A stretch of DNA of 64,000 nucleotides from an uncultured Lachnospiraceae bacterium (GCA_910589075.1 CAJUSK010000007.1:62001-126000), one strand, 5' to 3'; positions 1 through 8,883 are shown, counted from the first letter of the stretch. Notes: generated by a model not told the origin, from the sequence alone. Program-made: numbers and translations.

Positions 1-124
1 AGATCAGGGTGACCGTTATCACACATCTTTGAGTTGTGGCGGATTAAAAAGGACAGTTTATACAGTTCCTATTTCACAGGCAGGAGGCAGAAGGGGATGC
101 AGCAGATGTGCAGCTACGGGGTAA
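1..124 (+). CDS. C-terminal end of a TadE/TadG-like pilus protein (partial)
   Basis: Reading frame 2 is open from the window edge to a TAA at 122-124 and gives about 40 residues. They include YHTSLSCGGLKRTVY followed by a Cys-rich tail (GCSRCAATG). A YHxxxxCxxLKRT tail is, from memory, common at the end of TadE/TadG-like proteins in Lachnospiraceae Tad operons. The stop lies inside the next gene, whose ATG is at 97, so the two overlap by 28 bases and are probably co-translated. The N-terminal part lies outside the window, so the exact family cannot be fixed. Confidence 0.55.
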   Translation, partial: DQGDRYHTSLSCGGLKRTVYTVPISQAGGRRGCSRCAATG

Positions 125-531
125 CAGCTATTTTTTTGGTTGTTTGTACCTGGCAGGATTTGAGAACAGGAAGAATCTCAGGCAGGATTTTCTTCTGGTT
201 TGGAGTCGGAGGAATGCTGTTCAATATTTTGTTTGGAAGTTCTATTCCGGAGATTTTGAAAAGTATATTGCCCGGAGTATGCCTGTTCGTATTCAGCAGG
301 CTGTCCGGAGAACAGATTGGATATGGAGATGGTTTTGTCATCGGAATAACAGGATTGTATTTGAGAGAAAGAAGAGCGGTCAGTCTGTTTTGCACGGGAC
401 TCCTATTATGTGCATTCTGTACAATGATCTTGTTTGCTGTGGGAAAGATTCACAGAAAGACAGAACTTCCTTTTTTACCCTTTCTGATGGCGGGATTTAT
501 TGTACAAATATTGTTTCAATACAAAATATAA
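97..531 (+). CDS. Small A24-family prepilin peptidase (TadV/CpaA-like)
   Basis: A 144-residue polytopic membrane protein. It carries the two aspartates expected of type IV prepilin peptidases: the first in QDLRTGRIS near residue 20, the second in the GYGD motif near residue 76. It has only the peptidase half, without the N-methylating domain of PilD, as in TadV/CpaA. It would cleave leader peptides of Flp-type pilins and pseudopilins at the cytoplasmic membrane. I chose the ATG at 97 because AGGAGG (82-87) lies nine bases upstream; an in-frame ATG at 34 has no such site. It is flanked by pilus-like genes, which supports a role in Tad pilus assembly. Confidence 0.8.
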   Translation: MQQMCSYGVTAIFLVVCTWQDLRTGRISGRIFFWFGVGGMLFNILFGSSIPEILKSILPGVCLFVFSRLSGEQIGYGDGFVIGITGLYLRERRAVSLFCTGLLLCAFCTMILFAVGKIHRKTELPFLPFLMAGFIVQILFQYKI

Positions 532-555
532 AAGGATCAGGAAAGGAACAAACAT

Positions 556-1032
556 ATGAAAACAAAACAATATAAGCAGAACGATATTTCATTCAAAGGA
601 AGTTTTACCCTGGAGGCTGCCTGTCTGATGCCGGTGATTGTGTTTCTGATCTGGAATATAATATATCTTTCTTTTTTTCTCTATAATCAGAGTGTGGGAC
701 TGCAGGGAAGTTATTGTACAGCACTCAGGACAGAACGGCTCTGTGGAACAAATGAAGAAAAGTATGATGCTGCAGAAGAAAAATACGAGCAGGCTGTGAT
801 CAAAAAAACAGCGGCAGCAAGTGTAAGACAGGAAATTGAGATAACTCGAAAAGGGGTACAGGTGGCAACAATACTTTGTATGAGGGCGCCGGCTGGAAAT
901 ATGTTTCACAGTCTTTGGGAAGGGCAGCAGAAACAGCGTGCGGCGACTTGGGAACCGAAAGCATTTATCAGAACATGTAGAAAAACGGAAAAAATCGGAG
1001 AGTTGATACAGACAGGAAACAGTTTAGAATGA
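556..1032 (+). CDS. TadE-like pseudopilin
   Basis: A 158-residue protein with a short basic, polar N terminus, then the GSFTLEAACLMPVIVFLIW motif running into one long hydrophobic segment (about residues 15-42), and a mostly soluble C-terminal domain. The G-S-x-T-L-E-A motif just before the membrane helix is the usual pseudopilin/TadE processing and assembly signature. In Tad systems such minor pilins sit in the membrane and prime or modify the pilus. A putative prepilin peptidase is 24 bases upstream, and the downstream gene overlaps this one by ATGA (1029-1032). The remainder resembles no family I can name. Confidence 0.7.
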   Translation: MKTKQYKQNDISFKGSFTLEAACLMPVIVFLIWNIIYLSFFLYNQSVGLQGSYCTALRTERLCGTNEEKYDAAEEKYEQAVIKKTAAASVRQEIEITRKGVQVATILCMRAPAGNMFHSLWEGQQKQRAATWEPKAFIRTCRKTEKIGELIQTGNSLE

Positions 1033-2441
1033 GAGGAAGAATCAGATTTCAAAGAGAACTACAAAATACATACATAATTACAGAAGAAAACAGAAAAGAA
1101 ATTCTGGACGGATACTGGGGTCAGATGGTTCTGCGGGGAAAAATCAGAGGTCTGGCTCACTGTGAGGTGCATATCATAGACGGTCAGAGGGAGATATGGT
1201 ATGACATCAGTTTTTTACAGTCTTTGGAGCAGGTATTTGCAGTTAAGGAAATGGCATTTGAAGATATAAAAAGCCTGCTTGTACAGATAATAGGGATTTT
1301 GGAACAAATGGAAAAGTATCTTCTGAATGCCGGTCAGCTCTGTTTTGAACCATCCTATCTTTTTTGGGATATGGATCAGGGAGCACTGTCACTGTTGTAT
1401 GATTTTACGGAAGAAATTCCGGAGAGCAGTTTGATAAAACTGGCAGAGTTTATTTTGGAAAGAACTTGCCACGAGGATGAAAAAGCAGTGGATTTGGCTT
1501 ATTTCTTTTATGAATGTTCGTCAAAAGAGAGTTTTTCCATGAAAAAAGTGGAACAATATCTGGAAGGACAGACAGAAGGCAGTACAGAAAGAAAACCCTC
1601 TCAGAGCCAGGAGGAGGAAACTTGGGAAAACAGAACAAGTATAAAAACAGAAGATTTGTATGAGAAAGAATTTCAAAAGGAGATTTTCCAGGAAGAACAA
1701 CAATTATCAAAAAAGACAGGAACAATCAATAAGACAAATTCCGGTGGTTTATTTCTGAATCAGGGCTGTAAAGGGAAGATGGCAGAAACCGGACTGGTTT
1801 GTGATGTGATGGCTGTTTTGTCAGGAATTGGCTTTTTTGTATTGGAAAAGTATTTTATATTGGACAGGCTGGAAATTGTTGTCTGGATTGTTTTCTCTGT
1901 TGTACTTGCATTGGTGGGCATCATTCTCTTTCTGTATGGATGCAGGGACTGGAAATGGGAAAGAAAATTTGATCAGGAGAAAGGCGGGAGAGGAGAAGAA
2001 AAAAAGAAAACAGGTCATACAGAAGAACAGCCATTGGATGGAACGGGGTTTTCAGAGGGGGATATGGAAGAGATGCTTTGTTGTGTGGATGAGAAAAACA
2101 GGGAAATGGACGGTAAAACTATTTATATCGGAAAGTCTCTGTTGAATCGGGAATATACACTGACAGAAATAAAAAAGGGCTCTCAAAAAGAATATACTGT
2201 AACCTCTTATCCTTATTTGATCGGAAAAGACAAAGAGAGAGTTAACCTGTATGTAAAAGAGCATTCTGTCAGCAGAATCCATGCCCGTTTACTGGAAGAA
2301 GGCGGGGAAATTTATCTGGAAGATTTGCACTCAACCAACGGAACTTTTTTAAATGATCTGCCATTGGAGCCCCACGATAAAGTGAAAATCAGAAGGGGAG
2401 ATATTATACTGTTCGGTAATGCGGAGTTTGCATTTCGATGA
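1029..2441 (+). CDS. DUF6382-FHA domain membrane protein
   Basis: A 470-residue protein. The N-terminal 160 or so residues resemble DUF6382 (RELQNTYIITEE...). A charged, low-complexity linker follows, then two adjacent hydrophobic segments (about residues 255-300). The C-terminal FHA domain (about 395-470) shows the family signature: YLIGKDKERVNL, then SVSRIHARL, then LHSTNGTFLN. FHA domains bind phosphothreonine, so a role in phosphorylation-dependent control of the upstream pilus machinery is plausible but inferred. The start overlaps the TadE-like gene by four bases, which indicates translational coupling. It is the last gene of the apparent Tad operon. Confidence 0.75.
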   Translation: MRGRIRFQRELQNTYIITEENRKEILDGYWGQMVLRGKIRGLAHCEVHIIDGQREIWYDISFLQSLEQVFAVKEMAFEDIKSLLVQIIGILEQMEKYLLNAGQLCFEPSYLFWDMDQGALSLLYDFTEEIPESSLIKLAEFILERTCHEDEKAVDLAYFFYECSSKESFSMKKVEQYLEGQTEGSTERKPSQSQEEETWENRTSIKTEDLYEKEFQKEIFQEEQQLSKKTGTINKTNSGGLFLNQGCKGKMAETGLVCDVMAVLSGIGFFVLEKYFILDRLEIVVWIVFSVVLALVGIILFLYGCRDWKWERKFDQEKGGRGEEKKKTGHTEEQPLDGTGFSEGDMEEMLCCVDEKNREMDGKTIYIGKSLLNREYTLTEIKKGSQKEYTVTSYPYLIGKDKERVNLYVKEHSVSRIHARLLEEGGEIYLEDLHSTNGTFLNDLPLEPHDKVKIRRGDIILFGNAEFAFR

Positions 2442-2482
2442 AAAGAGAAATAAAAGAACGTGATTACCGGGTGGAAGTATGA

Positions 2483-2488
2483 TATAAT
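2483..2488 (+). promoter_or_regulatory. Candidate -10 box for the flavodoxin-SCP2 gene
   Basis: A perfect TATAAT lies 33 bases before the ATG at 2522. No convincing -35 hexamer sits 16-18 bases upstream. The position in the gap after the pilus operon suggests a separate transcription start. Confidence 0.4.
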
Positions 2489-2521
2489 CAGAGAAGTAAA
2501 TTTTGTAAGGGATGTATCAGA

Positions 2522-3517
2522 ATGAAAATTAATATTTATTATGGCGGCCGGGGATTGATGGATGATCCGACATTGTATGTAATTAACAAGATGCAGGAAG
2601 TTCTGGAAGAACTTCGTGTTACGGTGGTCCGGTTTAACCTGTATGAAATGAAAAACAGCATTGCCACAGTACCTCAGACTCTCAAGGATGCGGATGGTAT
2701 TATACTTGCCACTACAGTGGAATGGCACGGCATTGGCGGATATATGCATCAGTTTCTGGATTCCTGCTGGTTATATGGGGATAAGGAGCGGATTAGTCAA
2801 ATTTATATGTGTCCTGTAGTTATGTCAACCACATATGGAGAGCGGGAGGGTAAACTGGATCTGACAGTTGCCTGGGAAATTTTAGGTGGTCTTCCATGCA
2901 GTGGTATTTGCGGATATATAGCGGATACAGTCAGCCTGGAAATGGACAAGGAGCTTACGATACTGATCGAAAAAAAAGCAGAAAATATGTATCGCACAGT
3001 AAATCAGAAAATCGCCAGCTTTCCTGCCAGCAACCAGGTTATCAAGCAGATGGTATCTGTAACAAAGAATATTGATTTGACACCTCAGGAATCGGAACAG
3101 CTTTCTCAGTATGTATCGGATGAAAGTTATGTACAGCGGCAGAAGGAAGATATTCAAGAGCTTACAAGCCTGTTTAAAGGTATGCTGGAGAATCAGGATA
3201 CAAATGAAGAACGCTCCTATATAGAGGATTTTAAATCCCATTTTAAGCCGGGTCCGGGAATCAGGGCAACCTATCGCTTCCAGATCGAGGAAAAAGATAA
3301 ACCTCTGATCGTGGACGTGGATGGACCCAGGCTGGATTGTTATTTTGGAAATATTGGAAAAGTAGACGTTGATATTAAAACCAACGCCAGCACTATGAAC
3401 GATATTGTATTTTCCAGGATGAGTTTTCAAAGAGCATTTATGACCGGTAATATGAAAACAAAGGGAGACTTTAAACAGCTCAGGGCGCTGGATCAGATTT
3501 TCGTATTTCAGAATTAA
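2522..3517 (+). CDS. Flavodoxin-family protein fused to an SCP2-like domain
   Basis: A 331-residue two-part protein. The first 170 or so residues have a flavodoxin/NADPH-dependent FMN reductase pattern: a KINIYYGG beta strand at the N terminus, then ADGIILATTVEWHGIGGYM and PVVMSTTYGEREG. The last 100 or so residues (YRFQIEEKDKPLIVDVDG to MSFQRAFMTGNMKTKGDF) match the SCP2 sterol-carrier fold, a hydrophobic ligand pocket. The fusion suggests an FMN-dependent redox step on a lipid-like substrate or an electron-transfer role. No substrate can be read from the sequence. It is transcribed in the same direction as the HIT gene, 37 bases away. Confidence 0.65.
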   Translation: MKINIYYGGRGLMDDPTLYVINKMQEVLEELRVTVVRFNLYEMKNSIATVPQTLKDADGIILATTVEWHGIGGYMHQFLDSCWLYGDKERISQIYMCPVVMSTTYGEREGKLDLTVAWEILGGLPCSGICGYIADTVSLEMDKELTILIEKKAENMYRTVNQKIASFPASNQVIKQMVSVTKNIDLTPQESEQLSQYVSDESYVQRQKEDIQELTSLFKGMLENQDTNEERSYIEDFKSHFKPGPGIRATYRFQIEEKDKPLIVDVDGPRLDCYFGNIGKVDVDIKTNASTMNDIVFSRMSFQRAFMTGNMKTKGDFKQLRALDQIFVFQN

Positions 3518-3554
3518 AAATATATAAAGTATATGATAAAGGGAGGGATTGTAA

Positions 3555-3971
3555 TTGAAAAAAGAGGACTGTATTTTCTGTAAAATTGCAAATGGAGAAA
3601 TTCCGTCAAAAACATTGTATGAAGATGAAAAGTTCAGGGTGATTCTCGATTTGGGACCGGCTGCAAAGGGACATGCACTGATCTTGCCCAAGGATCATTT
3701 TGATAATCTGTATGAGTTGTCTGATGAGACAGGGGCAGGTGTGATGAAACTTGCACGGAAAATGGCCACTGTGATGACTGAAAAACTGGCATGTGACGGT
3801 TTTAATCTGGTGCAGAATAATGGGGAAGTTGCAGGCCAGACGGTATTTCATTTCCATATGCACCTGATTCCCAGATATGAGGGAGATGGGCAGAGAATTA
3901 AGATTGGTTGGGAACCGGGTAAACCGGATCAGGAAGAGCTGGAAGAAATTCGGAAGATGATTACCGGATAA
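3555..3971 (+). CDS. HIT family nucleotide hydrolase (Hint-like)
   Basis: A 138-residue protein of typical length for the family. The N-terminal CIFCKIANGEIPSKTLYED block is the usual zinc-site and start region. The catalytic histidine triad appears near residue 100 as HFHMHLIPRY. Such proteins hydrolyse nucleoside phosphoramidates or adenylylated intermediates in the cytosol. The start is an unusual TTG at 3555, chosen because GGGAGGG (3541-3547) lies seven bases upstream and the protein begins exactly at the family's conserved N terminus. Confidence 0.9.
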   Translation: MKKEDCIFCKIANGEIPSKTLYEDEKFRVILDLGPAAKGHALILPKDHFDNLYELSDETGAGVMKLARKMATVMTEKLACDGFNLVQNNGEVAGQTVFHFHMHLIPRYEGDGQRIKIGWEPGKPDQEELEEIRKMITG

Positions 3972-4003
3972 GTCGGCTCTGTATTGTAAAACAATAAAGA
4001 AAT

Positions 4004-4039
4004 TCCTAATAGGAAATTCCAGAGGATTTCCTATTAGGA
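4004..4039. terminator. Inverted repeat between convergent HIT gene and murG
   Basis: TCCTAATAGGAAAT at 4004-4017 is mirrored exactly by ATTTCCTATTAGGA at 4026-4039, with an eight-base loop. It separates convergent genes and runs into the murG stop codon. No long U-tract is present on either side, so termination is likely but not certain. Confidence 0.6.
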
Positions 4040-5110
4040 TACAGTATTTTTGGCAGTTGCCTGTATCAGCTTCATGATTGTCTGTATGGAACCAAGCTGA
4101 TCGCTTTTTCCCATCGCATCAATATAAATCTGACGGGAAAAATAGATTTCATGTATTTTTTCTACGAGAACCGAATCAATCAGATCATCTTCATCTATTA
4201 CAAGACTGAAACCCTGTGATTCAAAAGAATGAGCATTCAGTATCTGATCACCCCGGCTGCTTTTTGCGGAAAGAGGGATCAATACATTGGGTTTTTTCAG
4301 GGCGAGCAGTTCGCAAATTGCATTGGCGCCTGCGCGGGAAATCACCACATCTGCCAGTGCGAACAGATCTTTTAATTCTGCTTTCACATATTCAAACTGT
4401 TTATATCCGGGTACATTTAACAGAAGATTGTCTACTTTTTCTTTACCACAGATATGGATAATCTGAAAATCTTCCAGTAACTTTGGCAGTGCTTCCCGGA
4501 CAACTTTATTGATGGAAGCGGCTCCCAGGCTGCCCCCAATTACCATAATGACCGGTTTATTTGCCGTAAATCCACATAATTCCAATGCAGCAATCCGGTT
4601 TCCCTGGCGGAGTTCCGCCCGTATGGGAGATCCGGTTAAAACAGCTTTGTCTTCGGGCAGCATTTTTAAAGTCTCAGGGAAATTACAGCAGACTTTATTG
4701 GCTACAGGTATACACAGTTTATTGGCAAGTCCGGGTGTCATATCGGATTCATGGATGATACATGGAATCCCCAGAGAATGAGCGGCCCGTACCACAGGAA
4801 CAGAGACAAACCCGCCTTTTGAAAAAACGATATCAGGTCGGATCTGCTTCAGAATTTTTCTTGCCTCCGAATAACCTTTGATTACCCGCAATGGATCTGT
4901 AAAATTTTTAAGTGCAAAATATCTTCTGAATTTGCCGGTGGAAATACCATAATAAGAGATTTTGTAATCTTCTATTAATTTTTTTTCAATTCCATCATAG
5001 GACCCAATATAATGTATTTCATAGCCTGCTTCTCTGAGCGATGGAAGCAGGGCGATATTGGGTGTTACATGTCCCGCAGTTCCTCCGCCTGTCAAGACTA
5101 TTTTTTTCAT
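4034..5110 (-). CDS. murG: UDP-N-acetylglucosamine--lipid I GlcNAc transferase
   Basis: A 358-residue GT28 glycosyltransferase. It converts lipid I to lipid II at the inner face of the membrane, the last cytoplasmic step of peptidoglycan synthesis. The N-terminal GGGTAGHVTPN loop, the central IHESDMTPGLANKL block, GGSLGAASIN and the C-terminal SRAGANAICELLALKKP donor-binding region are all diagnostic of MurG. Its length is normal. It lies outside a dcw cluster; the 81-residue TSCPD gene is 12 bases upstream on the same strand. Confidence 0.95.
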   Translation of the reverse strand: MKKIVLTGGGTAGHVTPNIALLPSLREAGYEIHYIGSYDGIEKKLIEDYKISYYGISTGKFRRYFALKNFTDPLRVIKGYSEARKILKQIRPDIVFSKGGFVSVPVVRAAHSLGIPCIIHESDMTPGLANKLCIPVANKVCCNFPETLKMLPEDKAVLTGSPIRAELRQGNRIAALELCGFTANKPVIMVIGGSLGAASINKVVREALPKLLEDFQIIHICGKEKVDNLLLNVPGYKQFEYVKAELKDLFALADVVISRAGANAICELLALKKPNVLIPLSAKSSRGDQILNAHSFESQGFSLVIDEDDLIDSVLVEKIHEIYFSRQIYIDAMGKSDQLGSIQTIMKLIQATAKNTVS

Positions 5111-5122
5111 AATCAGGGCCTC

Positions 5123-5368
5123 CTATGAATTCTGCATAATAGATTCCAGCGCCTGTGCAAGCTGGTCGGGGCAGGAAGTGGATTTAAAACCACATTTGAT
5201 TCCTTTCAGGCGTTCAATGGCTTCCTCGATTTTCATTCCTTTTACCAGCCGGGAGATACCCTGTAAATTACCATTACATCCACCTGAAAAGGAAACGGAT
5301 TCTATAATACCATTGTTGACATCAATATCTATTGCATTTGAGCAGACGCCCTTTGGAACATATCTCAT
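5123..5368 (-). CDS. TSCPD domain protein (TIGR03905-like)
   Basis: An 81-residue protein ending in a KSTSCPDQLAQAL motif, with a paired-Cys/Gly stretch SFSGGCNGNLQGISRLVKG. This matches the small stand-alone TSCPD family, which is related to a C-terminal domain of some ribonucleotide reductases. The conserved cysteines may bind metal. The biochemical function is unknown. It is the first gene of a two-gene unit with murG, preceded by a good AGGAGGAAT site. Confidence 0.75.
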   Translation of the reverse strand: MRYVPKGVCSNAIDIDVNNGIIESVSFSGGCNGNLQGISRLVKGMKIEEAIERLKGIKCGFKSTSCPDQLAQALESIMQNS

Positions 5369-5609
5369 ATTTATTCCTCCTGATTGTGTATGTTATTTTA
5401 AAGATAACTGATATTATATCAAAAACTGACACGGGTTTCCAGTATTTCCAAAAATTTTGGTGAAATATGTAAAACGATTTTTCAACAGCAGGCCGCTTTG
5501 TCATGATATAATTTCAGCAGAATAACAGGAACGATATTACTCTATGCACAATTATATCAGACGGTGCAGAGGCTGCAGGGAAGCAGGACAATATTTGGGA
5601 GGTGTACAT

Positions 5610-6389
5610 ATGTTTTCTGTTTTGGTCGATCATTTGTATTTTATGGAAATTATGTTAGTTTTTCTGGCGCTCAGTATTCTGTTTCAGATACTTACAGGTC
5701 TGGTATACCGGAAAATAATCCGGGAAACAGATAATATGTCGGTAACGGAAAACAAATTTTTAAAACAGTGCAAATTAAAATTTTCCAACTGTTATGAATT
5801 GAATGAAGGCAATATTAATATAGCTGTTTTTGTGGACAAGTTTATCAGCCAGATTCGATTTGCGGGAATTTCACTGTCAGTTATGACACATTTGTCAGGG
5901 CAGTTCATGCTGTTGTCCGTCTTTGCGGCCGGCATAGGCGCCTGCAAAGGCATTATAGAAGGGGACATGCTGGGAGAACTGCTGCCTTATTATATTGCCA
6001 GTCTTTTTGGGTTATATGCATATTTTTCTGTTTCTTCTTTTGTGGATGTAAAAAGAAAAAACAGTATGTTGCGTACCAATCTGATCGATTATCTGGAAAA
6101 TCACCTGGTAAAACATTTGAATCTTGCAAAGGAAAAGGAGATGCAGCCCTATATTATACGGGATGTCATAAAAGAAGAGACAGATTCTCAAAAAGAAGCG
6201 GGAGAAACAATACAGAATACGGAACAACAAAATGAAGAAATACAGATCCAAAAAATCGAGACAGAGGAAATAAAAACAGAGGAAATAAAAACAGAGGAAA
6301 TACAAATCATAGATGTGGAACGTTCAGGCTCTTTTTCGGGAGACGAGCAGGAAGAACTGGAAGAACTTCTTCAGGAATTTTTGGCTTAG
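5610..6389 (+). CDS. Membrane protein of unknown function with TEEIK repeats
   Basis: A 259-residue protein I do not recognise. A first membrane helix lies near residues 8-30 (LYFMEIMLVFLALSILFQIL), then a soluble stretch, then two more helices (about 90-150). The C-terminal 80 residues are acidic and contain three tandem KTEEI units, encoded by 15-base repeats. The overall shape, an N-terminal hydrophobic domain and a charged cytoplasmic tail, recalls MotA-like or scaffold proteins, but no motif supports that. I chose the ATG at 5610 for its GGGAGG site; a longer frame opens at 5544 without one. A TATAAT lies at 5507-5512. Confidence 0.6.
   Translation: MFSVLVDHLYFMEIMLVFLALSILFQILTGLVYRKIIRETDNMSVTENKFLKQCKLKFSNCYELNEGNINIAVFVDKFISQIRFAGISLSVMTHLSGQFMLLSVFAAGIGACKGIIEGDMLGELLPYYIASLFGLYAYFSVSSFVDVKRKNSMLRTNLIDYLENHLVKHLNLAKEKEMQPYIIRDVIKEETDSQKEAGETIQNTEQQNEEIQIQKIETEEIKTEEIKTEEIQIIDVERSGSFSGDEQEELEELLQEFLA
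6261..6305 (+). repeat. Three tandem 15-base repeats inside the membrane-protein gene
   Basis: Unit ACAGAGGAAATAAAA occurs at 6261-6275 and 6276-6290, with a one-base variant at 6291-6305. It encodes repeated TEEIK residues, probably a slippage-prone region of variable length. Confidence 0.85.
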
Positions 6390-6405
6390 TGGAAGTGGAC
6401 ATGCC

Positions 6406-6434
6406 TTGAAAAAACAGGATGGCTTTGTTATACT
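6406..6434 (+). promoter_or_regulatory. Promoter of pgi
   Basis: TTGAAA (6406-6411), a 17-base spacer and TATACT (6429-6434) form a good sigma-A promoter 46 bases before the pgi ATG. Confidence 0.75.
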
Positions 6435-6479
6435 GAAAACGTGGGTATCGTAAAATAATTCGTAAAAGGAGCAGAAACA

Positions 6480-7829
6480 ATGAGTGAAAAAGTAACATTT
6501 GATTATGGAAAAGCGGCGCCTTTTGTAAGTGACCATGAAGTGGAATCCATGAAAAAACTTACAATGGATGCAAAAGAACTTCTTGTTTCCCGAAAAGGGG
6601 CGGGGAATGATTTCCTTGGCTGGATTGATCTTCCGGTAGATTACGATAAGGAAGAGTTTGACAGAATTAAAAAAGCAGCAGAAAAAATTCAGAACGATTC
6701 CGAAGTATTGATTGTAATCGGTATTGGAGGATCTTATCTTGGTGCCAGAGCAGCTATAGAATTTTTAAGACATAGTTTTTATAATATGGTGGATAAGAGT
6801 ATCCGCAAAACACCGGAAATTTATTTTGCCGGGAATTCTATCAGTTCTACTTATATTAAACATCTGATGGATGTGATCGGAGACAGGGATTTTTCCATAA
6901 ACATGATTTCCAAATCCGGTACGACTACAGAACCTGCCATTGCATTCCGGGTATTTAAGGAAATGATGGAGAAAAAATATGGCAAGGAAGAGGCGGCAAA
7001 GCGTATTTATGCTACCACTGACAAGGCAAGAGGATCTCTCAAGGGTCTGGCAACCGAAGAAGGATATGAGACATTTGTAGTGCCAGATGATGTGGGAGGA
7101 CGTTTCTCTGTGTTGACTGCGGTGGGACTTCTTCCGATTGCTGTCAGCGGAGCTGATATTGATAAACTGATAGAAGGTGCACAGGCGGGAAGAAAGCAGG
7201 CACTGGAAGCATCTTTTGAAGAAAACGACGCTTTGAAATATGCGGCACTTAGAAATATTCTGCTGAGAAAAGGTAAAACTGTGGAAATCCTGGCAAATTA
7301 TGAACCCAATGTTCATTTTGTATCCGAATGGTGGAAACAGCTCTATGGTGAAAGTGAGGGCAAGGATCAGAAGGGGATTCTTCCTGCCAGTGTGGATTTA
7401 ACCACTGATCTGCATTCCATGGGACAGTTTATCCAGGATGGTGCCCGCATTATGTTTGAAACGGTTGTGAATGTAGAGACTTCCAGAGAGGAAATTCTGA
7501 TCGGTGAAGAACCGGTGGATTTGGACGGTTTGAATTATCTGGCAGGGAAAAATGTTGATTTTGTAAATAAGAGCGCTATGAATGGGACGATTCTGGCACA
7601 TACCGACGGACAGGTTCCGAATCTGATCATCAATGTGCCGGCTGTCAATGAATATTATCTGGGCCAGCTTTTCTATTTCTTTGAATTTGCATGTGGTGTC
7701 AGTGGATATCTGCTGGGTGTAAATCCTTTTAATCAGCCGGGTGTTGAGAGTTACAAGAAAAATATGTTTGCACTCCTTGGGAAACCGGGATATGAGGCAC
7801 AGAGAGAAGAATTATTGAAGAGACTGTAA
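6480..7829 (+). CDS. pgi: Glucose-6-phosphate isomerase
   Basis: A 449-residue cytosolic enzyme interconverting glucose-6-phosphate and fructose-6-phosphate in glycolysis. It matches the short Firmicute PGI form in length. Visible signatures are IGIGGSYLGARAAIEFL (phosphate-binding), ISKSGTTTEPAIAFR, VGGRFSVLTAVGLLP and the C-terminal GVNPFNQPGVESYK. The start follows GTAAAAGGAGCAG, and its own promoter lies at 6406-6434. The next gene starts two bases after this stop, so the two are probably one operon. Confidence 0.96.
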   Translation: MSEKVTFDYGKAAPFVSDHEVESMKKLTMDAKELLVSRKGAGNDFLGWIDLPVDYDKEEFDRIKKAAEKIQNDSEVLIVIGIGGSYLGARAAIEFLRHSFYNMVDKSIRKTPEIYFAGNSISSTYIKHLMDVIGDRDFSINMISKSGTTTEPAIAFRVFKEMMEKKYGKEEAAKRIYATTDKARGSLKGLATEEGYETFVVPDDVGGRFSVLTAVGLLPIAVSGADIDKLIEGAQAGRKQALEASFEENDALKYAALRNILLRKGKTVEILANYEPNVHFVSEWWKQLYGESEGKDQKGILPASVDLTTDLHSMGQFIQDGARIMFETVVNVETSREEILIGEEPVDLDGLNYLAGKNVDFVNKSAMNGTILAHTDGQVPNLIINVPAVNEYYLGQLFYFFEFACGVSGYLLGVNPFNQPGVESYKKNMFALLGKPGYEAQREELLKRL

Positions 7830-7830
7830 G

Positions 7831-8787
7831 ATGAAAATTGTTATACTGGAAAGAGACAGTGTGGGAACAGACATAGATGTGAGCTGCTATGAGAAATTTG
7901 GCGATGTAACCATATATGCCAATACGGTACAGCGTCAGGTTGCGGAAAGAGTCAGGGATGCGGAGATTATTATCGGTAACAAGGCTCCCATGAATGAGCA
8001 GACATTAAAAGATGCAACACGGGTAAAATTGATTTGTCTGTTTTCCACAGGATATGATTGTGTGGATCTGGAGTATTGCAGAAGCCGGGGAATTCAGGTG
8101 GCAAATGTTGTGGATTATTGCACGGATGCAGTCTGTCAGCATACCTTTGCCATGTTGTTTTACCTTCTGGAGCATCTTAGGCATTATGATGATTATGTAA
8201 AGAACGGCGCATATGGATCACAGGAGCGTTTTTCCAATTTTGATCTGCCCTTTACCGAGCTGCGGGGTAAAACCTGGGGGATTGCGGGAATGGGGCATAT
8301 TGGCAGAAAGGTGGCCTGTGTTGCAGAAACCTTTGGATGTAATGTAATCTTTTATTCCACATCCGGTAACAGCCGTTGTACAGAGTATCAGCAGGTGGAT
8401 CTGGATACACTGCTTGCTACATCCGATATTCTGTCACTTCATTGTCCGTTAAGTGAGAGAACCCGTAATCTGATAGATCAGGATGCTCTGGAAAAAATGA
8501 AAAAAACCGCAATTTTGCTGAATGTTGCCCGTGGCCCGGTGATCAATAATTCGGATTTATACTGGGCACTTCAGAATGAAGTAATAGCTGCTGCCGGTCT
8601 GGATGTATTGGAAAAAGAGCCGATTACTTCCGATAATTTATTGGGAAGGATTCAGGACAGCAACAGATTGTTGATTACGCCGCATATGGCCTGGGCTTCA
8701 ACGGAAGCCAGGGCCCGTATTGTGGAAGAAGTCTATCAAAATGTTGAAGCATATCTCATGGGTAAGGCCAGAAATATTATCAGCTGA
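7831..8787 (+). CDS. D-isomer-specific 2-hydroxyacid dehydrogenase
   Basis: A 318-residue NAD-dependent dehydrogenase. The Rossmann motif is GIAGMGHIGRKVA (about residues 150-162). The catalytic set appears as LLNVARGPVINNSDL (Arg), LDVLEKEP (Glu) and TPHMAWAS (His). These enzymes reduce 2-keto acids to D-2-hydroxy acids. Members of this subgroup are often annotated as glycerate/hydroxypyruvate or D-lactate-type dehydrogenases, and the substrate cannot be fixed from sequence. It lies two bases after pgi, so expression with glycolysis is likely. Confidence 0.88.
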   Translation: MKIVILERDSVGTDIDVSCYEKFGDVTIYANTVQRQVAERVRDAEIIIGNKAPMNEQTLKDATRVKLICLFSTGYDCVDLEYCRSRGIQVANVVDYCTDAVCQHTFAMLFYLLEHLRHYDDYVKNGAYGSQERFSNFDLPFTELRGKTWGIAGMGHIGRKVACVAETFGCNVIFYSTSGNSRCTEYQQVDLDTLLATSDILSLHCPLSERTRNLIDQDALEKMKKTAILLNVARGPVINNSDLYWALQNEVIAAAGLDVLEKEPITSDNLLGRIQDSNRLLITPHMAWASTEARARIVEEVYQNVEAYLMGKARNIIS

Positions 8788-8834
8788 GACTGAATGCATA
8801 CCATGCAGGTAACAGAAAACAAATATAAGAATTA

Positions 8835-8878
8835 ACAATAGAGAGCATCCTTTGCGAACTTTCTATTGTCATGAATAA
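8835..8878 (+). repeat. Palindromic repeat arm 1L (forward)
   Basis: Member of the dispersed family described in the findings. ACAATAGAGAG pairs with CTTTCTATTGT across a loop with a TTTGCGAA core, followed by CATGAATAA. It lies 48 bases after the dehydrogenase stop and is paired with an inverted copy at 8951-8995. Confidence 0.8.
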
Positions 8879-8883
8879 GGAAA

